Below the pieces are notes generated by a model. That model was given only the letters and a program-made list of their open reading frames with translations, had not been told where the DNA came from and searched no databases. This document shows, one piece after another, positions 41,933-53,900 of a stretch of DNA of 64,000 nucleotides; within the stretch, counting starts at the first letter, position 1; each line of letters starts with the position of its first letter. This DNA comes from Heliocidaris tuberculata. Its lineage: Eukaryota; Echinodermata; Echinoidea; Camarodonta; Echinometridae. Location of the stretch: the NCBI GenBank assembly GCA_025618425.1, contig CM046838.1:4097715-4161714 (forward strand). The letters run 5' to 3'. Position numbers and translations under genes: made by a program.

Positions 41933-44900
41933 TATCATGATATATCATTAGAGTACAGACGGTAAATAATTTTAAAAATAAATGGAAAGTAACTATGAGC
42001 ATATTTAGGTATGTATTAGACTTTGAAAAAATGCATCATATACTTTTGAGAGTTCCTAAACAAAGTATATAAACTACTTAGGCTCAGTTAAAGGAGAATG
42101 AAACCCTGGGCAAATATCCATTTAAATGGAAAGAGAGGATAGAGAGAAGCAATTTTTGAAAAGTTCCATCAAAATCGGTTACGAAATGAAAAAGTTTTGA
42201 AAGTTTGAAAAATCTCAATTTAATTTCTATGGCGATCCTCAAATTGGCAATGTTGCTTCAAAATGGCAGGTTTAGTAGTACAACTCTCAATATGTTTTGT
42301 ACACAAAATTTCATATTTTCTCCATTATCTCTAAAGATGCTGCTTGTCTTTTTGTGAAGTCAACATATGTTGTGTCGAATACATTTCCCCATGATATCTC
42401 TTGAGCTAAGAAGGAGACAAGCTGTACCTTGAGAGATAATTGGGAAACATGAAATTTTGGGTACAGAACATATGTAGAGTTGTTTACAATAAAACCTGTC
42501 ACTTTGAAGCAACATTGCCAATTTGAGGATCGAGGATCTCTTTTCATTAAAATTGATTTTCCCCAGGGTTTCGTTCTCCTTTAAGAAAGACATAAGGGAT
42601 ACCAATGTTATATACATATAAGCACGGGGCATTTAATCTTAGTGTATATATTCAAAATGCTGTACCAGGAGTTAAAATACTAATCAAAATAATACAAGTG
42701 AAAAAAAATCCAATCACCTTTCAATAAAGCTTAGGTATGCAGAAATAGGTTCAGTATTGCAATTCATCCAGTTGTAGATATCTTCTTTTAAAGAAAAGGT
42801 TGGTATTATTTCCATCTTTGGCATTATCATTATTGTATCCCCCCCCCCCCTAACTTACCTTCGAGGCAGTTGTTTCCAGCAAAGCCAGGAGGACAGATAC
42901 ATGTTCCTGAGAGTTGGTGGCATACACCTCCATTGTAACAGGTATCACACAAACGATCACATAATGGTGGGTTCCATCGTCCATGAGGACATTCTGTTGA
43001 TACAAAGTAAGATCTTAACATAAGTAAAGCCTACATTGATACAATCAGGAAAATTTATCCACAGGATGTGGTTTGGCGGGTCAAAATTGATTCATTATCC
43101 TACAAACTATATATGTATGAGAAGAAAGTGCACTGATTTCTGAAGGCACTGTTTCAATTCCAGCCTTACCATATGGCGTTTGGAAAAAATAAAAATCCTT
43201 AAAAGGAAAGCAAGCATTAGAATAAGAATCGTAAATTGGCAATATGTTGAAAAGTTACGAATCACCATTTTCCCCTACAAATGTGCATTTATAAAACTTT
43301 TCTCTAAATGTTTATTCTTTCTAGAAACAGGAATTGTTATAAGCAAAATAGCAATATAAGCCTTAGGGTTAACACTGACTGACTAATAATGTCACAGACA
43401 AATCGTAGGTAACGTACACATTCTTGAATAAGAATATGAGAGTCAAAACCAACAATTCACTTGATCTGAAATATAATGTGCATTTCTTTTCATGACTTTT
43501 TCCATAGACCATTCGAACATTGACGTTGTTGTGAAGTGGGTCCTCAAAGTAAAAATAAATATCCTTATGAATTTTACATAGTTACTATTAACAAATCATC
43601 ATGTAAATTAGAACATAACAAACCATTCACTATGAGTCTTATAAAGCTGACTTGACGTTGTTCCAACATTCCTGTCACGTACACACCGGCGTCTGAAACA
43701 GCTGCAGATTGAATTGTGTGTGCGAGATTACCAGAACTCATTCCAGTAAATGAACCATCCCAGCCTTCATCAGTGAATTTCTTCCATCGTATATCATTAT
43801 CAGATTCCATATATGATGAAGTACTGGTGACCGACAGAGTGATATTATCTCCGACGCGTATTGTCTTTGTAAATCGACCATTGCTGGGTTGAAAATGACC
43901 TATGGACAAGCAAAGAAAGCTCTTTTAACTCAAGAGAAACATCCGAAACATCCTTCATTTAAATCTTATTTTTTTCTAATCAGGTAAAATTCATACATCG
44001 CGTCTTCAATCTTTCCTCTCTTTCATAGATGCCTCCCGTCTCTCTCAGTCAGTCTACCCCCCCCCCCTCTCTCTCTCTCTCTTTCTCTCTCTCTACTCGA
44101 CCCTCTTTCACTCTCATTTTTACCCTCAATGACTGCAGGATAAAAAAGGGGGTCTTAAAATAGGACTAGGCCTATCTGGTTTTATTCGATATGGCCAATT
44201 CAAGGGAGAAGCGTTTTGTGATTATGAGAACGCTAAACCCCATTAATTTTGTTACACTTACATTGATGTTGAGAATATTATTTCAAGAAATTGAATAATT
44301 TGTAAATACATGATTCATATCCATAATGATTATACATACGGGTAGACAGAAGAATGCTAAGAGGAACAGACGTTATTCGACTGGCTGTCACTGCAGAACA
44401 TTCGAAAAACCCAAAGCCATTGGTAGCGGCAGGAAGAGTATGCCTTATTGCCTCAGATGATAGACGGTTGCTTTGTCCTGGAACTGTGTAACTATTAGCA
44501 TCAATAGACCCGGTCAGACGGACGAGTCTTCTGGCTGACATAGATGAAATCTCTTCATCCTTTGAGCCGAGTAGACAGAGAAATGAGGTATTCGCCAGAC
44601 CTCCTCCGTACGGTGAAGGTGTAGCAGCCATAAGACGCACTGGAAAGATTTGTCGCTGACCTAAGGGAAGGATCATTGTATTGTTAAAGTATGTGCCTTG
44701 CGTTTCGTTGAATGGGAAAAGGGGGGGGGGGGGCAAAAATGCACAATAATAATAAAGCTATGAGGTATCTCACATGTCAATTTAACATGATTTCACAGAA
44801 GAATTCCCGATTGCAATAAGAGTTTTTACCACGGATTTACAATGGGCGATAATTCGTTTAAAAAGTAAGCCAATCGTGGTTTCAAAATAATAGTGGTTAC

Positions 44901-47900
44901 AAAATGTTAGTACTGCCACCAATCGCTTTACTATTATGATGTGTTGCATTCAGATTTGATGTGATAAGATAGAAGAGATCCATTTCAACATGGACTGTGA
45001 TGTATAGAAGTGGGCAAGAATAAAACATCAATACTCACTGGGAGGTTTTTCGCATGCGAATCTGAGGTAGGATGTACATGGCAGTTTTCTCCACCCATTA
45101 GTAACTGTGGTAACCCGCTGATGAACACATCTTTCATTTACCCAAAAGGTTGCATCGCCATTCGACCAAGCAGGAAATCTGAAGGGGAAATCATGTCCGA
45201 AACAATGAAATATCACAGCAGTGTAAAAAAAAAAAAAAATGGAATTAATATCATTATCTATGTTTGAAAAAGTCGTTTGTTACATCAAAATTAGAACAAA
45301 AACAATGCTATTTTCACAAGAAACGGCGCCCGTGTCATTTCAACTTTAAAACAAAAAATAGTGCCCATGTCTGCGCACTCATTCATTTCATACGCAGTTC
45401 GGGAGTTTTGGCGTAAAAGACAACATTTTGAGGCTTGAGAATAAAATATCTGAAACAAGTTCTTTTTCAAATATTTTGACTCGTTTTTTGGCATAAATAC
45501 CTATCCCTATGATAAAGATGAAAAGTTTGTGACCGCTGCGTGTTTCGTTTTATCAGAATCGCGCATTTACGCGTGTGCGCAGACTTGTGCACTCTCGCCA
45601 TACAATATTGTACATAAATAAATAAGACCTATAATGAAATAAAGAATATATATAAATGTGAATGATATTGATACATGTATTATAAAATTACAGACCACTA
45701 AATTCACAGGCCTGGATACTATTAGTGCTCAGTTACTGAAAGCTGCAGCACCTGTCATTTGTACAGATTTTGCTAACTTTTTCAATATGTCATTACAATT
45801 GTGTGGAAAACTCGAACGCTACGGAATTAGGGGATTACCCCTGGGCCCCCTTGCATTGTATTGTATTTATTTTCCGTCATTTAAAAACAACAAATGATAA
45901 TACATCCATAATTATGAAAAGAAACAACAACAAATTGATTACAAGAAGAAGACGGAGGGATGGCCCTGCTCAGCGTTGTTGCCATAACAACGCTGTTTTA
46001 CAGAGGGGTCCCAACAGACATAGAAAACATGTAAATAGATATTAACAAGAAAAAAGTTAACAACTTACAATAGTTAAAGAAACGAATTGGAGTAAAAACA
46101 GAAAAAAATAGAGAAAATATTTATAATAATATACAAGAGAGAGTGCTTAAAAAATAGCGTACATTTAAAAAGATACCTGATCAGCTACAAAAAGTCTGGA
46201 ATAATGTTTTTTAAATCCTTTCTGAATGTGTTAACACTTTGTATTAATTTTGTAGTATGTGGAAGAGCATTATATTGTATTGAGCCTCTATATTGAGTAG
46301 TTCGTCGGCAGTATTCATTTCTAGGCTTAGGGAGAGCAAAGTTACCAGAACTGCGGAGAGAGTAAATATGAGAAGGGTGTTGAAACATATCATTCATACT
46401 AGAGGATAACATATCATGGACTGATTTAAAGACAAATACATTTAAATTTTTCTTACGCCTGGATTCGAGAGATGACCAATGAATTTGTTCATTAGAGATA
46501 TGTTCATATGGATTAACTTTCATTATTACTCTGCCCGCACGATTCTGGAGAGTTTGCAATTGTTTGATAAGTTTTCGATCACACGAATCAATTAAAATAT
46601 CGGCATAGTCAAAAAGGGGCAATATAATTGCATTATAAATCAGCTTCAAATTCGACTCATTAACAGAATAGCGAAGTCTAGCTAAATATTTCATTAAGTT
46701 CCCTACCCTCTTACACAAGTTATTAACATGGACATCCCACTTTAGTTTATTGTCGATAATAAATCCGAGATATTTAACACTAGCAGACTGTTGTATTGCA
46801 ATATCATTAATATTTACATTAAATTTATTACATTTACTTAACATATGTCTTGAGCCTATGAGTAAAGATACAGTTTTATCAAAATTCAGTGTCAACTTGT
46901 TATTGCACATCCATTTATAAATAAATGATAAATCACATTTTACTTTATATTGAATACTATCAACATCAAAATCAGAAAAATAAATAACAGTGTCGTCAGC
47001 GTAAAGCTGAATTGAACAAAAATTCGTATATTGAGGCAAATCATTGATGAAAATAATAAATAGCAAAGGCCCCAAAATGAAACCCTGTGGTACACCAACA
47101 GAGATGGGCAATGGAGCTGAGAGAGTTGAGTCAATAGAAGTTGAAAAAAACCTGTCATGCAAATAATTATGGAACCATTGTAAACATTCTTCAGAGATAC
47201 CGATATTGCGTAATTTTACTAGAAGCAAGTTGGGATCAACGCAATCGAATGCTTTTTTCAAATCAATGAATACTGCTCCTGTATATTTTCCCTGATCCAC
47301 AGCGTTCATCCATTCATCTGTAATATTAACCAAAGACGTCAATGTTGAGTGTTTACTCCTAAACCCATATTGTACTGTTGATAAAAGTTTGTTTTCTTCT
47401 AAAAATGATACTAACTGCCGTTGAACAAATCTTTCCAGCAATTTTGAAACCGTGGGTAATATTGAAATTGGTCGAAAGTTATTTGGTGAAATTTTATTAC
47501 CCGATTTATAAATAGGAATAACTTTTGACTTTTTCCATTGGTTTGGAAATTTATTCTCGATAAATGATCTATTAATTATATTGGTAAGATACGGAGATAA
47601 CAGGGGCACACATTTTTAGAATTTTGGATGAAATCTCATCTAAGCCCACAGAAATATTATCTTTCAATTTCATTAGTTCTTTTCGAACATCGTCATCAGC
47701 GACTAAATGAAACGTAAACTTAGCATTACTGTTAATACGAACTTCATCACCATTTGTGACCCTGCACGACGGTTTCAGGCGGAAGTCGCAAAAATCAAAA
47801 AGTCTAATTTTACATCCTCTAGAATCTCTGGTTCATAAGCTTTAAAATGATGTATAATAACTCTATTTTGCTCAAGTAAAAGTCATCGTAAAAAGCGATT

Positions 47901-50900
47901 AAAAACACGGAAAGTATCAGAATAGAAATCTAAATAACGGAGAAAATCGCATTCAAAGTTTGGGTGCGAAGCAAAAGCTGAGGGTGCGAAATTCAGCGTG
48001 ACCCGCTTCGAAACTTCCTTAGCAACGTTCCCCCTTGAACTTGCCCTCTCGAACATGAGGCAGAGTAGCGTGCCGTGTGCAAACAAAAAGAAATTACTCA
48101 AGCGGTACACTGTCACGTGACAGGCTCGCTCCATTGGTCAATGGCCGACCCAGGGCTGACCATTGCGCGGGCTTTTTGTTGACTTTTAGCCGCGGACCTG
48201 AAGGTGGATTTGTGACACCGCAAACGCAATCTTTGTCCATGCTAAGAAACCAGTTTACACTCTTTTCGTATACTTAACCAGCATGAATAAAATCGGAATA
48301 AATCTTGTCTTGACTCTAGCATATAGGTCACATGCCGAAACTTTTTGTCTGGGTCTTACTGTTTTAAAGTGAATTCAGGGCTCAAAACGGCATACCGGAG
48401 GTCTTATCCGCATACTACACACGGAAATGGACGAAATGCGATTTTAAATTTCAAGGCTTTTAAAACTATCGTATGACATTTTAACTAAATAATGACCTAT
48501 ATGAGATTAAAGCTGCATAGTTGCTCTTTACTCTCATATAGGTCATATGCTGAAACTTTTTGTCTGGGTCTTACTGTTTTAAATTGAATTCAGGAGAATT
48601 AATAGAACAGGGTGAAAAAAGGGCTCCTTCTTGTTCATTTTCAATGCAAGAATCAATAGCAAAATAGCGCCGAGAAGCTTGGGGATAATATCCTCATAGC
48701 GGGCTCGCCAGGGCAGGATCTTCTCACCTTCACTCATTCAACAACCGCATGATTACAAATGAGGATTATGTATTATTTGGCAAGTGAGGCAAACAGTTAA
48801 TACCCCCACCCCAGAAAGGGAGAGATAAATAGATAGAGAGAGAGAGGGGGGGGGGGGGGGGGGGGGGCGAACGGAGCAATATTATCAGAGCCCTTCATAC
48901 ACAAGGGCTCTGAATATTATTACATGTGCATGTAGTTGCATTTACGGAGCATTATTCTATTTCACCTGTGACTAGAAATCGAAATATCAAAATTACCAAA
49001 TTTATATTGTTAACATGTTAAAACTACACTTAACAAGTATTACGTAGACTTTAAGACCCTCCCCCCGTCTTATTTTGTTTTCGCATCCTTCACAATGCTA
49101 AAATAAAATGCACCCTCTCAAAAAATAATAGAAAAATGCACCTCTTCAAACTTTAAATGTATGATATTTTAGACACGTATTAATCAAGCTAAAAGAAGAA
49201 GAAAGGAAAACAATTTTAAAGGAAATCTCAGGATTTTTCGACTTTAATCAAAATATTACGTTAACAAAAAAAAAGGTCAGACGCTCATTCCGTTTCCCAT
49301 AAAATTCTGTCACATTCTCCATTATACCATCATGGCTTCTTAAAACTAGCCAAAGTGACTGATAGTCCTACTGAATTAAAAATAATTGGATTTTGAAAAG
49401 AGACTTTATCATGCTGATGGCGACGAATTGTTTAATATCATATGATATAATTTTATGAATGTTGAACAAAAAATTAAAAACAGGCTGATATAGGCCGACA
49501 TTCCGAAATTATCGCGAATGGGAAACTGTATACTTTCCCGTAGAATAATAACAAAAGCGATTGCTATCTCTCGTTGGGCCAGGTTACCTATATTGTTTTT
49601 TTTGTTGTTGTTGTTGTTTTTTTTACCTTAATGTGTAATGTTTATTATTTAAAGGTTTTACGTTATACAAGTCATAATGAACGCAAAAGAAACTAAAGTG
49701 AGCAAATCCAAGTTTGGGAGCAGAGAGGAAGGTGGGACTTTGATAATATGATGCTTCCCCTGGAAATTTTGAAGATTAAACAAAAATAAAGAAAGGCTAG
49801 TCGCGTCCTACAAATCAGCATGTTGATACCCATTTAGTTCAAAACGCAGATGTACCTGGAGCTTATTTTTTTCTTCACAGAAACACAATTACAAAAGTCA
49901 CAAAAGTAAGCAGAACTATAATTTGCATAGAGAAAAGAGAATTCAGGGATCATGATACATTGTTTTCAGACTGTGTTTCATAACTGTTTCAAAACGCTGA
50001 TTCTGGTTTCGCAATAAATCATAAATCATAAAGCGCGAGCAGGTGGCAAGGGCAAGGAGTTATCACGGCCAATGCATACATATTGCCCATGTAAAGAATT
50101 CAGATCCTTTAAACTCTTTTCATAAACTTAACCAGCATTATAAGAATCCGTATCAATTGTCCTGCCCTTGGAGAAGAACAATACAAGACACGCATTTAAG
50201 CGGGAGGGTGGGGGTGAAAAGAGCTCCTTTTGTTCATTTTAAACCAAGAATCAATAACACTGAGAGGCGTAGGGGGCATTGTTTTCAAACTGGGCCCGTC
50301 AGCGTGGTCAGGGTATGTTCTATTCAACCAGAATTCCACCTTTACCCATTCAAAACTGCATGTTGCATTGTTTCGCAAGTGAAGCAATCGACCAATACAC
50401 CCCCTAAAAAAGGGGGAGAAGAGAGAGTGTGTGTGTGTGTTGGGGGGGGGGGCGTTTATTGCACTTAAAAAGTAACATAATTCCCCGTTATTTTGTTTGA
50501 GCAACCTTCATGATGCTTTAAAAAAAGGCGCACTCTGAAAAATAAGAAAATGCCCGTTTATAAGACATAAGTCATTTGAGCAATAATGTACTTTTCGGAT
50601 TAAAGAAAATTAAATCAAATATTTAAAACACGCACTAAGCTTTTAAAATACCCTTTTCATTTTAAAGGAAATCTCAGGAGTTAGAAACTATATTGTTTGG
50701 CATAAAAGCAAATTAAATGATTAATACCCCCACCCCAGAGAGAGAGAGAGAGAGAGTTTAGGTCGACTATTTCATTATCTAATTTAGGCAGACAGGTGAT
50801 TTATTTCACAGATTAAATGCCAATTCTTGGCGAAGAAAACCCACTTTCGAAAGTTAATGGTGCCCTTCCTATTCTGACATCCATCCCCTCCAAGAGTTAC

Positions 50901-53900
50901 TGTTTTTTTAAGAAAAAATAGATATATAGGCATGTTTTTTGTGAGACAGAAGTCGCTCGGCTATCCTAAAAAATATCAATGATTTGGAAATTTGAACTGA
51001 AGAATCCGAAAGTCCTATCTCTGAACATTTTGTTGGACTTTGTTATTTGCAATTATACACTCATGTCATGAAAAGAAAACAAGCTTTGTTTTTCTCTTCT
51101 ATATTAAAGCAAATTGCTTTTATAAAGAGGAGATAATCTTCTGTACCTGATGAAAATACGTGTAAAGCAAAAAATGAAATAAAAGAAAAAAGATCTAATT
51201 GATTATCGTGCTGTTTATAGGGCTACTAATTCCACCATTCCATGTCACAGAAAGCGTAGTAATTTGAAAAAGAGATCAAAATAAAAGAATCGTCTGGACA
51301 TGTGCTAGGTAACAAGGGAATTCTTTTAAGAAAGCGGCAGATTAATTTAAGAAAGATGAAATTTACTATAATAGAGTGCAGATATTGCGTCAAACAAAAG
51401 ATCTGTTCATATCATAGCCCTGTTCCAACTTGTGTTCCACTCTCTGTTTAGCCTGAAAAGAGTTAGGAGATGTGAAGAGAAGAAAACAGTTGGCTTTCAA
51501 AAAGAGAACAAAATACACGAAAACAGTGACTGTGTCAAGAGCGATTTATAGGGAAATCCTACCTTAATAGCAAGTTGCTTTGAAAGAAAGAGGAAAAATC
51601 AGAGAAGCAGATTGGTGAAAGTTTGAATGAAATCGGACAAGCAATAAGAAAGTTATGAATTTTTGAAAGTTGTAATCACTATGCATATGGGAATTTCAAA
51701 TTGGCCGATTAGGTAATGTCACTGTGATGTAGCTCTGGACAACTCCCCCATTCGCTCTTACACACAAAATGACTAAAATGTCACTTTTTTTTCAAAATGC
51801 ATTACTCAGTAGGATCTTTTCGTTTATGAGGACCTATAACAATATGCTATATCCAATATATTTTGAGTACTGCCCCGAGGGTAAAAGCGCCTCAAAGAAA
51901 ACCGCAAATTAATGATATATTTGTGTACGACAAATGGGAGAGTTGTCCACAAAAATGTCACAATTGACTCACCAAATTGCCAATTTGAGATTCACATAGA
52001 TGTAGTGATCTCATTTTTCAAACATCCATAACTTTCTTAGTCCTTGTCCGATTTCTTTCGAACTTTCACCATCCTGTTTTTCTTATTTTTCTGCTTTCAC
52101 ACAAATCATCTTATTATCAAGGTTGGATTGCCCTTTAATGTTAACGGGTGAGAATAATGAAAACTGCCTATTTAGCGTGAAGAAAATAAGGATGATCATA
52201 AAACGAAGACCAATTTATTATAGCACTGTTGAAATTTATTCCACTTATATTATTCCACGAAGTAGAAAATGAAGTGAAAAAAAAGCAACTTAGCTTCAAA
52301 AAGAGGACAAAAAGAATGGAAGCACGATGTCAAGTTTAAAGTTTATACTGATGCTTGATTCAGGAAACAAAAAAGTAATTTTGGTGGGCTTTTTAAGGTG
52401 CATAATTCCGAAGGTTCGTTTTCCGAGGTTCCATAATTCCGAAAGGTTCGATATTCCGAAGGTTCCTTATTACGAAATTGGAATAGGTTTATTATTTCCG
52501 AAAATTAAATGGAGTTCATAACCCCGAATGTTCATAATTCCGAAAATGCAGTAGAACCTTTTCATTTTCTTATTTAATTTTCGTTATCATGAGCCTTTGG
52601 AATAACGAACCCTATATACTTCATTTTTGGAATTAGAACCTCAGAGCTCAGGATAAACGAAGCTTCGGAATAACGAACCTCCGGAATAATGAACCTTTGG
52701 AATAATACAAGAAATGTTCGTAATTATGAACTGAGCTCTATTTCACTTTCTGAATTATGAACCCCCTTGTTTGGGAAATTTTTATGCCCCAAATTGTATC
52801 AGGCCTGTTACTCTTTGAGCACATCTCTTAAGAAAATAGCAACTTGTAGAGATTTTAAAAATGAACATGTTATCTTATATTTATTTATTTATTTATTTTG
52901 TTTTATTTATTTTATACTGCAGGGTTGGCCTGTTCAGTTTTATAAAACTGCTTTACAAAGGCGCCCTGCAGTTTAACAAACATCATTCTACATGAAGATG
53001 CAAAATACATAACAATTAGGTAACATTATAAACTACTAACAACAAATATTGAGAGTGGATAAATGGTAATCTAAAAGATAGATACATGGATAGCACTATT
53101 ACAATTCTATTGCATCAAGATGTAAGGCTTTGCATAGTTTTTTAAATGTAAACAGGGATGTACAAGTCTGAACATTTACAGGGAGTCCGTTAAACAAACT
53201 GGCCCCGACATATGCAAAGGATTTTCTTTTACATTCTGTCCTAGCGTGGGGAAGTTGGGGGGCATTTTAAAGAATAACGTGAATATCTAGAGTGACAAAG
53301 AAAGATCATCAAACAAAGGATCATTATTATAGCGCCGTTTAAGGTGCATCCTGCTCTTTATACTGCACCATTAGGAAGCAAAACGAAAAGAAACAAGAGA
53401 GCAAAAGGCAGGGAATAATTCATCAACTTCAATGTGTACAGGTGCGTGATTTAGAAAAAAAATCAATAAACATTGGGGCCTGTGTTGCTTTTTGACCTAC
53501 ACCTTGTAGGAAAGCTCACAACTCTTTAAAATGCCAGGATTAACTATTGCGAAGAATAAATGAAGACGAGTAGACAAAAGGCCATTAACATAGTATCATT
53601 TTAAGTGAATCCTGCGCTTTATCATTAGAAAGCCGCAGAGAAAGGAAACAAAGGAGCAAAAGGCAGGAAAGCATCGTGTCCACAGCTGCGTCTAGAGAAG
53701 AAAAAACTGCAAGAGGGGCCAATAAGTTTGGCAGATATTTGAAAGCGGGCCCGGTATGGTTATTTCCCGAATAGTTTTTCCGCTAGGCTTCGTTGCAACC
53801 TCGCTCTAATTCATGAACAAAACGAACTATATACCTACTACTTTATTAAGTAAATGGATAATTAACTAAAGAGAAAGGGTACAATTATTATGAGCTTTAT

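Larger units (their letters stand above)
45848..47790 (-). mobile_element. CR1/jockey-like LINE, 5' truncated
   Basis: Minus-strand non-LTR element in the lectin-domain intron, same strand as the host gene. It contains most of an RT-bearing ORF2 (next entry), a 3' UTR with a perfect 10-bp hairpin at 45971-45995, and an end in AATACAATACAAT-type short repeats near 45848-45870. No endonuclease domain is visible, so the copy is 5' truncated, as most LINE copies are. Confidence 0.85.

Noticed and set aside
47883..48134. 83-codon minus-strand frame upstream of the LINE
   Set aside because: No similarity to LINE ORF2 or any domain; likely chance.
52327..52521. 64-codon frame in the TTCGGAAT array
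   Set aside because: Made of the repeat itself (IPKV..PR repeats).
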